In this document: positions 17,180 through 26,416 of the stretch, piece by piece
Layout of the letters: the number at the start of each line of letters is the position of its first letter
Numbering within the stretch: position 1 is the first letter of the stretch
Assembly (NCBI GenBank): GCA_910578715.1
Contig: CAJTRL010000024.1
Location: 1 to 47,947, forward strand
DNA from: an uncultured Lachnospiraceae bacterium
Lineage (GTDB): Bacteria; Bacillota; Clostridia; Lachnospirales; Lachnospiraceae
Reading direction: 5' to 3'
Length of the DNA: 47,947 nucleotides
Program-made: the position numbers and the translations under genes
Notes under the pieces: generated by a model
What the model was told of the DNA's origin: nothing
The model's database searches: none
What the model saw: the letters and a program-made list of their open reading frames with translations, nothing else

Positions 17180-18115
17180 ATGAAAGAACGTTTGGATGTT
17201 CTGCTTGTAAAACAGGGGTTTGCGCCGTCCAGAGAGAAAGCGAAAGCCGTGATTATGACCGGAAACGTCTATGTGAACGGACAGCGGGAAGACAAAGCCG
17301 GCGCCGCATTCGAGGAAGAAAAAGTACGGATTGAAGTGAAGGGCGCGGCTCCCAGATATGTGAGCAGAGGCGGCCTGAAGCTGGAAAAGGCCATGGAGGC
17401 TTTCGGGATTGACTTAACGGATAAGGTCTGTATGGACATCGGCGCATCTACCGGCGGTTTTACGGACTGCATGCTGCAAAACGGCGCTGTAAAAGTTTAT
17501 GCCGTCGATGTGGGGCACGGACAGCTGGCATGGAAGCTGCGGCAGGACGGTCGGGTTGTCTGCATGGAAAAGACTAATTTCCGCTATGTGCGGCCGGAGG
17601 AGATAGCGGACAGGCTGGATTTTGCGTCCGTGGACGTTTCTTTTATTTCACTGACCAAAATTCTGATACCCGCAAGAAACTTGTTAAAGGAACCGGGCCG
17701 CATGGTCTGTCTGATTAAGCCCCAGTTTGAGGCCGGCAGAGAGAAAGTTGGGAAAAAAGGGGTTGTCAGGGAGCCGGAGATTCACGAAGAGGTCATTCGA
17801 AAAATCGTGGTATATACGGAACTTGTGGGATTTGCGGTAAAGGGACTTACCTTTTCCCCGGTCAGAGGACCGGAAGGAAATATCGAATATCTGATATATC
17901 TGGAAAAAAAGGAGGCGCTTCCGGAAGAAACGCTTGGGCTGACGGAACAGGAAGCGGAATGGGCGCTGCGGGAAAAACTGGCGTGTGGAACGAACATAAA
18001 GCCGGAAACGGAACAGCTGCCGGAGGCGCCTGTTAAAGAAACCATGCGGCAGCTGATTTCGGACACGGTGAGCGCCGCGCATCAGGCATTTAAGGCAGAC
18101 AGGGACGAAGGATAA
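17180..18115 (+). CDS. tlyA: TlyA-family rRNA 2'-O-methyltransferase
   Basis: A 311-residue protein with an N-terminal S4 RNA-binding domain (RLDVLLVKQGFAPSREKAKAVIMTGNVYVNG) and a FtsJ-type SAM-dependent methyltransferase domain (CMDIGASTGGFTDCML). Catalytic-type residues are present in RGGLKLEKA, VDVSFISLTKIL, LIKPQFE and GPEGNIEYL. TlyA proteins methylate riboses in rRNA. After IEYLIYL about 70 residues remain, more than usual, with an acidic Glu/Pro-rich stretch before the last helix. The start follows AGAAAGG at 13 nt. The stop and the nadK start overlap as TAATG. Confidence 0.93.
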   Translation: MKERLDVLLVKQGFAPSREKAKAVIMTGNVYVNGQREDKAGAAFEEEKVRIEVKGAAPRYVSRGGLKLEKAMEAFGIDLTDKVCMDIGASTGGFTDCMLQNGAVKVYAVDVGHGQLAWKLRQDGRVVCMEKTNFRYVRPEEIADRLDFASVDVSFISLTKILIPARNLLKEPGRMVCLIKPQFEAGREKVGKKGVVREPEIHEEVIRKIVVYTELVGFAVKGLTFSPVRGPEGNIEYLIYLEKKEALPEETLGLTEQEAEWALREKLACGTNIKPETEQLPEAPVKETMRQLISDTVSAAHQAFKADRDEG

Positions 18116-18951
18116 TGAAGCATTTTTTTGTGATAGCCAATCAGGCAAAAGACCCGGAACACCGCTATACCGACCGGATAGCGTCGTATCTGCGCAAACG
18201 GGGCGCACAGGTCTCCTGTATGGTGAACGGTCAGGAGACGACGCCTGTCCGTGCACCCGAAGGAATCGAGTGTGTGATTGTTCTGGGCGGGGACGGCACG
18301 CTGTTAAAAGCGGCGGGCGACCTGATGGAGAGGGAAATTCCACTGCTTGGCGTGAATCTGGGGACGCTGGGGTATCTTGCAGAAGTGGAAATCGGAAATA
18401 TCGAGCCGGCGCTCGATAAGCTGCTGCGGGGCGAATATACGAAAGAAGCGCGTATGATGTTGTCAGGCGGTGTGTTTCGTGAGGGGAAAAGCATAATTCA
18501 TGAATTTGCGCTCAACGATATCGTCATTTCCCGCTGCGGTTCTTTGCAGATTCTGCATTTTCACATCTATGTCAACGGAAGATTTTTAAATGGGTACGGC
18601 GCGGACGGCATGATTGTGGCGACGCCGACCGGCTCGACCGGTTACAATATGTCAGCGGGCGGTCCTATTGTAGAACCGGGAGCAAGCCTTTTGCTGCTGA
18701 CTCCGATTTGTCCTCATACATTGAACAACAGAAGCATTGTCCTTTCACCGGATGATGAGGTGGTCATCGAGATTCCGGAGGGGAGAGAAAATTGTGTGCA
18801 GAAGGTGGAAGCCAGCTTTGACGGAAGCCATAAGGTGGTTTTGCAGACCGGGGATAAAATAGTGATTAAAAAAGCGTTGAAGACAACGGAAATTCTGAAA
18901 CTCAACACGGAGAGCTTTCTGGAAGTTTTGCATAAAAAAATGAGCGAATAG
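18115..18951 (+). CDS. nadK: NAD kinase
   Basis: A 278-residue NAD kinase that makes NADP from NAD and ATP or polyphosphate. The signature GGDGT is at residues 58-62 (IVLGGDGTLLKA), followed by NLGTLGYLAEVE near 80-91 and the NAD-binding loop PTGSTGYNMSAGG. Length is normal. It starts on the stop codon of tlyA (TAATG) and lies upstream of argR and recN, the usual Firmicute order. Confidence 0.97.
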   Translation: MKHFFVIANQAKDPEHRYTDRIASYLRKRGAQVSCMVNGQETTPVRAPEGIECVIVLGGDGTLLKAAGDLMEREIPLLGVNLGTLGYLAEVEIGNIEPALDKLLRGEYTKEARMMLSGGVFREGKSIIHEFALNDIVISRCGSLQILHFHIYVNGRFLNGYGADGMIVATPTGSTGYNMSAGGPIVEPGASLLLLTPICPHTLNNRSIVLSPDDEVVIEIPEGRENCVQKVEASFDGSHKVVLQTGDKIVIKKALKTTEILKLNTESFLEVLHKKMSE

Positions 18952-18973
18952 AAAGAAAGGCATGATTATCGGC

Positions 18974-19429
18974 ATGAAAAAGAGCAGACATGAGAAAATC
19001 AGGGAACTGATTGGGCAATATGAGATTGAGACGCAGGAAGAACTGGCGGAGCGACTGAAAAAAGAAGGATATCAGGTCACACAGGCGACGGTTTCCAGAG
19101 ATATCAGGGAGCTGAAGCTCTCCAAAGTTTCCGGCGGAGACGGCAGACAGAAATATGTTGTATATGAGCGCGGCGAGGAAAGCGGCGGGCTTGGAGATAA
19201 ATACACCCGTGTGCTCAAGGAAGGTTATGCTTCTATGAATGTGGCGCAGAACCTGCTTGTCATGAAGACGGTGTCCGGCATGGCGATGGCGGTTGCCGCC
19301 GCGGTGGATGCGATGGAGATGCCTGAAATTGTTGGCTGTATTGCCGGAGACGATACGATTATGATAGCTATCCGGACGGCGGACGACACGATACCTGTTA
19401 TGGACAGAATTAACGAAATGCTTCGATAA
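18974..19429 (+). CDS. argR: Arginine repressor ArgR
   Basis: A 151-residue regulator with an N-terminal winged helix (RHEKIRELIGQYEIETQEELAERL, ATVSRDIRELKLSKV) and a C-terminal arginine-binding and hexamerisation domain (GCIAGDDTIMIAIRT). It senses arginine and represses arginine synthesis; the argR-recN pairing is typical of Firmicutes. I chose ATG 18974, 13 nt after AGAAAGG (18954-18960); the in-frame ATG at 18962 is only 1 nt from that site. No ARG-box was assigned here. Confidence 0.95.
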   Translation: MKKSRHEKIRELIGQYEIETQEELAERLKKEGYQVTQATVSRDIRELKLSKVSGGDGRQKYVVYERGEESGGLGDKYTRVLKEGYASMNVAQNLLVMKTVSGMAMAVAAAVDAMEMPEIVGCIAGDDTIMIAIRTADDTIPVMDRINEMLR

Positions 19430-19447
19430 ATATGGGGATTAAAAACA

Positions 19448-21133
19448 ATGTTAGTGAGTCTGTATGTAAAAAATCTTGCATTGATAGATGAAACGGAAGT
19501 ATATTTTGGAAACGGACTGAATATACTGACGGGAGAAACGGGAGCCGGAAAATCCATTATTATCGGTTCCGTGAATCTCGCGCTCGGCGCGAAAGCGGAG
19601 AAAGAAATGATTCGGACCGGCGCGGATTATGCGCTCGTAGAGCTTGTCTTTCAGGTGGAAAAGGAAAAACAGCTGGAAGAAATCCGAAAACTGGAGCTGC
19701 CTGTGGAAGAAGACGGGACAGTTATTCTGCAAAGAAGGATAATGCCGGGAAAATCCCTGTGTAAGGTCGGGGGAGAAACGGTCAGCATCAGACAGGTCAG
19801 GGCACTTGCCGAAATTCTGATTGACATTCATGGGCAGCATGAGCATCAGTCGTTGTTAAAGGCCGCAAGACAGCTGGAAATTCTGGACGAGTACGCGAAG
19901 GAAGAACTGGGCGTGCCGATGAAAAAATTAAAAGAATGTTATGAGAAGTACAGGGAGGCCGTAAAACAGCTTTCCGCCGAAGATGTGGATGAAGAGACGC
20001 GGAAAAGGGAAGCATCCCTTGCCGCATTCGAGGTACAGGAAATCGAGGAAGCGTCGCCGGAGGCCGGAGAAGATACGGAACTTGAGAAAACATACAGAAA
20101 GCTCGTCAACAGTCAGAAAATACAGGAAGCGGTGATGAGAGCACATCAGCTGAGCGGTTATGAAAACGGCGGTGCGGGAGATGTCATCGGCAGAGCCGTA
20201 AAGGAGATACGCGCCGCCGCCTCTTATGATGAAGCGCTTCAGAATTTTGAAGCCCAGCTATTGGACATAGACAGCCTGTTAAATGATTATAACAGGGCGG
20301 CTGCGGATTATCTGTCCGGTCTGGAATTTGACGGGGAGCTGTTCGCCAAAGTGGAAAAACGGCTGGATTTGCTGAATCATCTGAAAGCAAAATATGGGAA
20401 TACGGTGGAAGATATTCTGGCTTATCAGGAGAAAATGCAGCAAAAACTGGAAAAATATCAGAATTATGACCTTTATCGGCAGGAGCTGGTCCGGAAAGAG
20501 GCGGCGTTAAAAGAAGAGCTGCTTACGCTGTGTGAAAAAGTTTCGAAAATCAGGAAGAAAAGCGCTGGAAATCTCGCGAAGTCCATGAAAAAGGCGCTGG
20601 AAGATTTGAACTTCATCGACGTGGCGTTTGAAATCCATGTGGATTCCGACGAAGATAAAATCGGGCCGGACGGGTATGACCAGACGGCATTCATGATATC
20701 CACCAATCCCGGAGAGGCGCTCCGGCCGCTTTCCCAGGTAGCCAGCGGCGGAGAATTGTCCAGAATCATGCTGGCGTTGAAGACGGTGCTCGCGGATAAA
20801 GACGAAATCGAAACGCTGATATTCGATGAAATCGATACGGGAATCAGCGGGAAAACGGCCTGGAAGGTTTCCGAGAAAATGGGCATACTCGGACAGAAAC
20901 ATCAGCTGATTTGCATTACGCATCTTCCGCAGATTGCGGCAATGGCGGATACGCATTTTCAAATAGAGAAAACCGTAACGAAGGAGCGTACCGTGACAAC
21001 AATCCGCGGACTGGAAGAGGAGGAGAGCGTGGAAGAACTTGCCAGAATGCTTGGCGGCGCCAGCATTACGGAAAATGTTTTGAACAATGCGAGAGAAATG
21101 AAAGAATTGGCAAGAAATTCAAAACAATATTAA
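19448..21133 (+). CDS. recN: DNA repair protein RecN
   Basis: A 561-residue SMC-like ATPase that acts early in double-strand break repair. Walker A GETGAGKS is at residues 29-36, the Q-loop region is DIHGQHEHQSLL, long coiled-coil segments fill the middle (about 155-370), and the C-terminal half has the signature ASGGELSRIMLALK and Walker B LIFDEIDTGISG. GGGGAT lies 10 nt before the ATG. The gene is followed by a clear intrinsic terminator. Confidence 0.97.
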   Translation: MLVSLYVKNLALIDETEVYFGNGLNILTGETGAGKSIIIGSVNLALGAKAEKEMIRTGADYALVELVFQVEKEKQLEEIRKLELPVEEDGTVILQRRIMPGKSLCKVGGETVSIRQVRALAEILIDIHGQHEHQSLLKAARQLEILDEYAKEELGVPMKKLKECYEKYREAVKQLSAEDVDEETRKREASLAAFEVQEIEEASPEAGEDTELEKTYRKLVNSQKIQEAVMRAHQLSGYENGGAGDVIGRAVKEIRAAASYDEALQNFEAQLLDIDSLLNDYNRAAADYLSGLEFDGELFAKVEKRLDLLNHLKAKYGNTVEDILAYQEKMQQKLEKYQNYDLYRQELVRKEAALKEELLTLCEKVSKIRKKSAGNLAKSMKKALEDLNFIDVAFEIHVDSDEDKIGPDGYDQTAFMISTNPGEALRPLSQVASGGELSRIMLALKTVLADKDEIETLIFDEIDTGISGKTAWKVSEKMGILGQKHQLICITHLPQIAAMADTHFQIEKTVTKERTVTTIRGLEEEESVEELARMLGGASITENVLNNAREMKELARNSKQY

Positions 21134-21162
21134 ATTAAAATCGAAGATTTTTCATATACTAG

Positions 21163-21192
21163 AAAGGACATACTCTTGTATGTTCTTTTTTT
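21163..21192 (+). terminator. Intrinsic terminator after recN
   Basis: The hairpin AAAGGACATAC-tctt-GTATGTTCTTT is followed by a run of T. It ends the asp23-to-recN operon and lies about 50 nt before spoIVB. Confidence 0.85.
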
Positions 21193-21241
21193 GGTGTGCC
21201 CGGCGGCACACGTTGACAATAGCGGAGAAAGGAACATGATG

Positions 21242-22519
21242 ATGACGGACTACGACTTAAAAAGAAAAAGATATAGAAGATTTTTATATATCATACTGGC
21301 GTGCGGCCTGATTGCGCTTTTGGCGACGACATACATCGATTACTGGAGGAAAGTGCCTTCAACGATTAAACTCCGTGCGGGCGCCGAACAGACGCTGGAT
21401 TTTCATGTGCCCGTTTCCGGTGAAATCTATCAGGAGGAAGCGGTAGAAAGCATTTCCACCAGGATAGAAAGTCTCCCGGTTGACCTTTCCAGGGGCATTA
21501 CTATCAAGGCCGGACAGATTGAGCGCTATAAGATGGATTTGAAACTTTTTGGATTCTTTCCTTATAAAAGCGTGGATGTTCAGGTCATCCAGGACAAGAC
21601 GCTCATACCGTCAGGGATTCCAATCGGTATTTATGTGAAAACAAGCGGTGTTCTGGTTGTCGGTATCGGAGAATTTGAAAACGGGCAGGGGGAGACGATT
21701 TCCCCGGCAAAGTATATTCTCCAGACAGGGGACTATATTTTGGAGGTAAACGGGGAAAAAGTGGAAAACAAAAAGCAGTTTGTACAGATGATAGCGGATT
21801 CCGGCGGAGAAGAAATGATTATGACGCTGCGGCGCGGAGAAGAAATTACGGAAGTCCGGATAAAACCGGAAGGGAATCCCGGCGGTGACTGGAAACTCGG
21901 TATCTGGATAAGGGACAATGCCCAGGGAATAGGAACGCTGACCTATGTGGATGTGGATGATACTTTTGGCGCGCTTGGGCACGGAATTAACGATGTGGAC
22001 ACTTCCACACTGATGCAGCTGGATGAGGGCGCCCTGTATAAAACGGAAATCATCGGCATTACGCGCGGACAGGACGGCTCTCCGGGAGAACTGACAGGGT
22101 ATATTGAATATGAAAATGAGAATGTCATAGGCGAAATTACGGAAAATACGGCGGAGGGGATTTTTGGCGTGTGTAAAGATGAAATTGTCAGACAGACTCC
22201 TTTTTCACCTCTTCCGATTGCTTTGAAACAGGAAGTTGTGACCGGCCCCGCGCAGATTATCTGTTCCGTAACGGGGGAACCAAAATATTATGACATCGAA
22301 ATCGAAGAGCTTCACATGGAAGAGGGGAATGTCAACAGAGGACTGGTCATCAAAATCACGGATGAAGAACTGCTTTCTCTGACCGGCGGCATTATTCAGG
22401 GGATGAGCGGAAGCCCCATTATTCAGAATGGCAAACTGATTGGCGCCGTAACGCATGTGCTGGTACAGGATTCGGCCAGCGGGTATGGTATTTTCATCGA
22501 AAATATGCTGGTGCAGTAA
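21242..22519 (+). CDS. spoIVB: SpoIVB serine peptidase (stage IV sporulation protein B)
   Basis: A protein of about 425 residues with one N-terminal membrane helix (about 12-30), a PDZ domain (about 125-215) and an S55 serine peptidase domain. The likely catalytic His is in GALGHGINDVDT (about residue 247) and the Ser in GMSGSPII (about 391). SpoIVB is made in the forespore and cleaves SpoIVFA to release sigma-K activation. ATG codons at 21236, 21239 and 21242 are in frame; 21242 gives 9 nt from AGAAAGG. It lies directly before spo0A, as in most spore formers. Confidence 0.95.
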   Translation: MTDYDLKRKRYRRFLYIILACGLIALLATTYIDYWRKVPSTIKLRAGAEQTLDFHVPVSGEIYQEEAVESISTRIESLPVDLSRGITIKAGQIERYKMDLKLFGFFPYKSVDVQVIQDKTLIPSGIPIGIYVKTSGVLVVGIGEFENGQGETISPAKYILQTGDYILEVNGEKVENKKQFVQMIADSGGEEMIMTLRRGEEITEVRIKPEGNPGGDWKLGIWIRDNAQGIGTLTYVDVDDTFGALGHGINDVDTSTLMQLDEGALYKTEIIGITRGQDGSPGELTGYIEYENENVIGEITENTAEGIFGVCKDEIVRQTPFSPLPIALKQEVVTGPAQIICSVTGEPKYYDIEIEELHMEEGNVNRGLVIKITDEELLSLTGGIIQGMSGSPIIQNGKLIGAVTHVLVQDSASGYGIFIENMLVQ

Positions 22520-22577
22520 GAAAGTTTATGAAATACACAAGTTTATGCAGTAAATAAAACCATGCGATGCCTAAATA

Positions 22578-22606
22578 TTCCATAGACCTTTCGTATTGTT
22601 TATAAT
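22578..22606 (+). promoter_or_regulatory. Candidate promoter of the truncated spo0A
   Basis: TTCCAT (22578-22583), a 17-nt spacer and a perfect TATAAT (22601-22606) lie 40 nt before the spo0A start. The -35 is weak. I could not find a clear sigma-H promoter or a Spo0A box (TGTCGAA) in this 126-bp gap, although both are common upstream of spo0A. Confidence 0.4.
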
Positions 22607-22645
22607 AAAGATAACGCAGGTTACGAGAAAGGTGTGGGGAATTTT

Positions 22646-23164
22646 ATGGAACAATTAAATTTAACGGTAACAAGAGATAATGAGAAAGTTTATCAGATTC
22701 TGAACAATTTAATGAGCGGCGATAAAGAATTTCAAATTATGATAACCGTACCTTCCGGAAGACAGGAAGGAAGTCCTGAGAAAGCACGGGAAAACGTCAG
22801 GGAGATGGGTGTTCATGATTTGGAAAAGGATGTTACCAATATGATACATGAAATCGGCGTTCCGGCACATATCAAGGGATATCAGTATTTGAGGGAGGCG
22901 ATTATGATGTCTGTGGAGGACGTGGAAATGCTCGGTTCCATTACCAAAGTCCTTTATCCGACTATCGCCGGAAAATATCAGACGACGTCAAGCCGTGTGG
23001 AACGCGCTATCCGCCATGCAATTGAAGTGGCGTGGTCCAGAGGAAAGATGGAAACGCTGGATTCTCTGTTTGGCTATACCATCAATACGGGTAAGGGGAA
23101 ACCGACCAACTCGGAGTTCATTGCGCTGATTGCCGACAAAATCCGTCTGCAGTACCGGAGCTGA
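22646..23164 (+). CDS. spo0A: Receiver-truncated Spo0A (sporulation master regulator DNA-binding domain)
   Basis: A 172-residue protein; Spo0A is usually about 265. Residues 61-172 are an essentially complete Spo0A effector domain: TNMIHEIGVPAHIKGYQYLR, EMLGSITKVLYPTIA, the recognition helix SRVERAIRHAIEVAW (116-130) and KPTNSEFIALIADKIRL. Residues 1-40 still resemble the first strand, helix and second strand of a receiver (VTRDNEKVYQILN against the usual VADDN...ILN), but the region holding the phosphorylated Asp, the conserved Thr and Lys and helix 5 is absent. D10 of the acidic pocket is replaced by Arg. The frame is open and the ATG lies 13 nt after AGAAAGG (22626-22632), so this is not an obvious frameshift. 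See findings. Confidence 0.92.
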   Translation: MEQLNLTVTRDNEKVYQILNNLMSGDKEFQIMITVPSGRQEGSPEKARENVREMGVHDLEKDVTNMIHEIGVPAHIKGYQYLREAIMMSVEDVEMLGSITKVLYPTIAGKYQTTSSRVERAIRHAIEVAWSRGKMETLDSLFGYTINTGKGKPTNSEFIALIADKIRLQYRS

Positions 23165-23170
23165 AATTTT

Positions 23171-23203
23171 TAAGGACAATTAATGGAAATTAATCCTTTT
23201 ATT
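23171..23203 (+). terminator. Weak intrinsic terminator after spo0A
   Basis: AAGG and AATTAAT pair with ATTAAT and CCTT across a small bulge, followed by TTTTATT. The stem is AT-rich and weak. Confidence 0.4.
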
Positions 23204-23304
23204 ACCTGAGGAAATGCTGTATAATAACAGAAACGGCTCTGAAGCGGGCCAAAATCTGTAAAGCGGCTCCACTGGAGCAGGAAGGTTTATTGGAGGGTTA
23301 TTTC

Positions 23305-24750
23305 ATGAAAAAGATTTTGTTTGTTGCGTCGGAAGGTGTGCCATTTATTAAGACAGGCGGACTGGCGGATGTTGTCGGTTCCCTTCCCAAATGTATTGAC
23401 AGGAAATATTTTGATGTGAGGGTAATTCTTCCCAAATATACCTGTATGTCACAGAAGATGAAAGATTTGTTACAGTACAAAACGCATTTTTACATGGATT
23501 TCCACTGGAAAAACGAGTATGTGGGCATTCTGGAAGCGGAAGTGGACGGCGTAAAATATTATTTTATCGATAACGAGTCCTTTTTCAACGGATTCAAGCC
23601 TTACAGCGATAATGCGCTGTTTGAAATTGAGAAGTATGCCTTTTTCTGCAAGGCGGCGCTGTCCATCCTGCCTGTCATTGATTTCAAACCGGATTTGATT
23701 CACTGTCATGACTGGCAGACGGGTCTGATTCCGGTTTATCTGAAAGAGCGGTTCCAGGGCGGCGAGTTCTATCGCGGCATCAAGACCGTTATGACGATTC
23801 ATAACCTGAAATTCCAGGGAAAATGGAGCGTGAAAGAGGTGCGGGAAATTACCGGGCTGCCGGAATATTTCTTTACGGCGGATAAGCTGGAAGCCTATAA
23901 GGACGCGAACCTGTTAAAAGGCGGGCTCGTTTATGCGGATGCGATTACGACGGTAAGCGACACTTATGCCGAAGAAATTAAGACGGCATTTTACGGCGAA
24001 GGTCTTAACGGTCTGCTCTGTGCGAGAACCAACGATTTGCGCGGTATTGTAAACGGCATCGACTATGACGACTTCAATCCGGAAACGGATAAGAATATTG
24101 AAAATCCATATAATGCGATGAATTTCCGCAAAGAAAAGGTAAAAAATAAGCGCGCGCTTCAGGCGGAGCTGGGACTGAACCAGGATGACAAAACGATGAT
24201 GATTGGCATCGTGTCCAGACTGACCGGACAGAAGGGCTTTGACCTGATTTCGTATGTTATGGATGAGCTTTGTCAGGATAATGTACAGATTGTAGTGCTC
24301 GGGACCGGAGAAGAGCAGTACGAAAATATGTTCCGTCATTTTGACTGGAAATACCACGGAAAAGTTTCCGCCAATATTTATTATTCGGACGCGCTTTCCC
24401 ACAAAATCTATGCGGCCAGCGATGCGTTCCTGATGCCGTCGCTGTTTGAACCCTGCGGCTTAAGCCAGCTGATGTCGCTGCGTTACGGTACGGTTCCGAT
24501 TGTCCGGGAAACGGGTGGTCTGAAAGACACGGTAGAGCCATATAATGAATATGAAAGTACCGGAACCGGATTCAGCTTTGTTAATTACAATGCGCATGAA
24601 ATGTTAGACACGATTCGTTATGCGGAGCGCATTTATTATGATAAGAAAAGAGAATGGAACAAGATTGTTGACCGCGCTATGGCTGCGGATTTCTCATGGC
24701 ATGTATCTGCTAAGAAGTATCAGGAAATGTATGACTGGCTGATTGGTTAG
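23305..24750 (+). CDS. glgA: Glycogen (starch) synthase, GT5 family
   Basis: A 481-residue ADP-glucose-dependent glycogen synthase. The N-terminal ADP-glucose motif KTGGLADV is at residues 16-23, then CHDWQTGLIPVYL, MTIHNLKFQGKW, and the C-terminal half has GIVSRLTGQKGFDL and MPSLFEPCGLSQLMSLRYGTVPIVRETGGLKDTV. ATG 23305 follows GGAGGG (23292-23297) at 7 nt. A TATAAT at 23220-23225 may be its -10 box, with a poor -35. No other glycogen genes are adjacent. The leader contains a small GCTCC-act-GGAGC hairpin. Confidence 0.96.
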   Translation: MKKILFVASEGVPFIKTGGLADVVGSLPKCIDRKYFDVRVILPKYTCMSQKMKDLLQYKTHFYMDFHWKNEYVGILEAEVDGVKYYFIDNESFFNGFKPYSDNALFEIEKYAFFCKAALSILPVIDFKPDLIHCHDWQTGLIPVYLKERFQGGEFYRGIKTVMTIHNLKFQGKWSVKEVREITGLPEYFFTADKLEAYKDANLLKGGLVYADAITTVSDTYAEEIKTAFYGEGLNGLLCARTNDLRGIVNGIDYDDFNPETDKNIENPYNAMNFRKEKVKNKRALQAELGLNQDDKTMMIGIVSRLTGQKGFDLISYVMDELCQDNVQIVVLGTGEEQYENMFRHFDWKYHGKVSANIYYSDALSHKIYAASDAFLMPSLFEPCGLSQLMSLRYGTVPIVRETGGLKDTVEPYNEYESTGTGFSFVNYNAHEMLDTIRYAERIYYDKKREWNKIVDRAMAADFSWHVSAKKYQEMYDWLIG

Positions 24751-24778
24751 ACGGCAAAAGGATGGATGGAAACGAAAT

Positions 24779-26416
24779 ATGGCACAACAAAAGAAAAAGG
24801 ATAGTTTTGTGCTTCAGGCCGGCATTCTTGCGGCAGCCGGCATTATCGTTAAAATCATTGGCCTGATATACAGAAGCCCGCTGACCAGCATCATCGGTCT
24901 GGAAGGAAACGGATATTATAGCAGCGCCATCAATATTTATACCATTATTTTATTGGTTTCTTCGTATAGTATACCCTCTGCCATTTCTAAAGTCATCGCA
25001 CAGCGGCTGGCTTATAAGGAATATCGAAATGCCCAGAGGGTATTTCAGTGTGCGCTCATTTATGTTCTTGTGGTAGGGGGCATAGCTTCGCTCATTACTT
25101 TTTTCGCAGCGCCTCTTCTGGTGTCCGACATGCCCAATTCCATTCCGGTGCTGCGGGTTTTTGCGCCGACGATTTTCTTTTCGGGACTGCTCGGCGTGTT
25201 CCGGGGATATTTTCAGGCCCACGGCTCGATGGTCCATACGTCCCTTTCTCAGATTCTGGAGCAGATTTTAAATGCGGTTATCAGTATTCTGGCTGCGTAC
25301 CTGCTGATTGGAATGGTTAAAAACGAGAACGAGACGACCCAGGCGGTATACGGCGCTTCTGGCAGCGCGCTGGGGACGGGGGCCGGCGTCCTGATTGCGC
25401 TTCTGTTTATGGCCGGCATGTATTATCTGAACGGCGATGTAATCCGAAAACGGGTAAAAAGGGATAACACAGCCCATCAGGAAAGCTATCAGGAAATATT
25501 TAAAGTCATTATCACGACCGTAACTCCTTTTATTCTGAGCACTTTTATCTATAACTGTTCTACCGTCGTCAATATGAAAATTTACAATCATATCATGATA
25601 GACATCAAAGGCATGGAAGAAGCGGCGGCAGCGATTCAGTACGGCATTTTTGCGACACAGGCAATTTCGATTGTCAATATTCCGATAGCGCTTGCTTCGG
25701 CCATGTCTTCGGCTTCTCTGCCGGGCGTTTCGGCTACGTTTGCGACCCATCGGGAGAAAGAAACGAGGCATAAGGTCAGCCAGGCGACCCGGATGACGAT
25801 GCTTCTCGCGATTCCGTCCGCAGTCGGCCTTGCGGTACTGGCAAAGCCGGTAGTGCAGTTTATCTATCCGCAGAAGGAAGCGCTTGACACCGCATCCAGT
25901 CTGCTGCGTGTGCTGGCGGTGACTGTGGTGCTGTATGGGCTTTCCACGCTGACCAACGCGGTATTGCAGGGCATCGGCAAAGTCAATATTCCGGTCATCC
26001 ATGCGGTCATCGCGCTGGTGGTGCAGATTGGACTCCTGGCAGGACTTCTGCTTTACACGGACTGGGGACTTTATGCGCTTGCGGCTGCGAATATCGCCTA
26101 TTCCCTCATTATGTGCGTTCTGAACCATGCCGCAGTCAAAAAGTATCTGGGTTATCGTGAGGATATTGTGAAGACGTATCTTCTGCCAGGCCTTGCTTCC
26201 GTCTGGATGGGAGCGGCGGCTTATGGCGTTTATACAGGCGTCTATTATCTCATCGGGCTGAACCGGATTGCCGTTGTGATAGCGCTCGGTGTGGCCGTAT
26301 TCCTCTATTTTGTACTGATTATACGGATGGGAGCGGTAGGCGCGGCGGAACTGAAGGCATTCCCGAAGGGGGCAATGCTGGTGCACATCGCAAAAAAAAT
26401 GCACTTATTAAAATAA
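24779..26416 (+). CDS. Polysaccharide/lipid flippase, MOP superfamily (SpoVB/MurJ-like)
   Basis: A 545-residue protein with about 14 hydrophobic segments and the MOP-exporter N-terminus (FVLQAGILAAAGIIVKIIGLIYRSPLTSIIG, then YYSSAINIYTIILLVSSYSIPSAISKVIA). Such proteins flip lipid-linked precursors such as lipid II or polysaccharide units across the membrane. It is a paralogue of the SpoVB-like gene at 45238-46611. I chose the ATG at 24779; the upstream TTG at 24743 overlaps glgA and lacks a site. The substrate is not known. Length and topology allow MurJ, SpoVB or an exopolysaccharide flippase. Confidence 0.88.
   Translation: MAQQKKKDSFVLQAGILAAAGIIVKIIGLIYRSPLTSIIGLEGNGYYSSAINIYTIILLVSSYSIPSAISKVIAQRLAYKEYRNAQRVFQCALIYVLVVGGIASLITFFAAPLLVSDMPNSIPVLRVFAPTIFFSGLLGVFRGYFQAHGSMVHTSLSQILEQILNAVISILAAYLLIGMVKNENETTQAVYGASGSALGTGAGVLIALLFMAGMYYLNGDVIRKRVKRDNTAHQESYQEIFKVIITTVTPFILSTFIYNCSTVVNMKIYNHIMIDIKGMEEAAAAIQYGIFATQAISIVNIPIALASAMSSASLPGVSATFATHREKETRHKVSQATRMTMLLAIPSAVGLAVLAKPVVQFIYPQKEALDTASSLLRVLAVTVVLYGLSTLTNAVLQGIGKVNIPVIHAVIALVVQIGLLAGLLLYTDWGLYALAAANIAYSLIMCVLNHAAVKKYLGYREDIVKTYLLPGLASVWMGAAAYGVYTGVYYLIGLNRIAVVIALGVAVFLYFVLIIRMGAVGAAELKAFPKGAMLVHIAKKMHLLK

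Noticed and set aside
21176..21241. Extended N-terminus of SpoIVB starting at 21176
   Set aside because: That start lies within the recN terminator and has no ribosome site. AGAAAGG before 21236-21242 gives a better start.
22520..22645. A separate gene or frameshifted piece encoding the missing Spo0A receiver
   Set aside because: The 126-bp gap is too short for a receiver and contains no matching residues in any frame. The remnant is instead inside the spo0A frame.
25268..26404. A 378-codon open frame on the minus strand across the flippase gene
   Set aside because: It has a His/Arg-rich, unstructured composition and lies wholly inside a clear membrane-protein gene on the plus strand.
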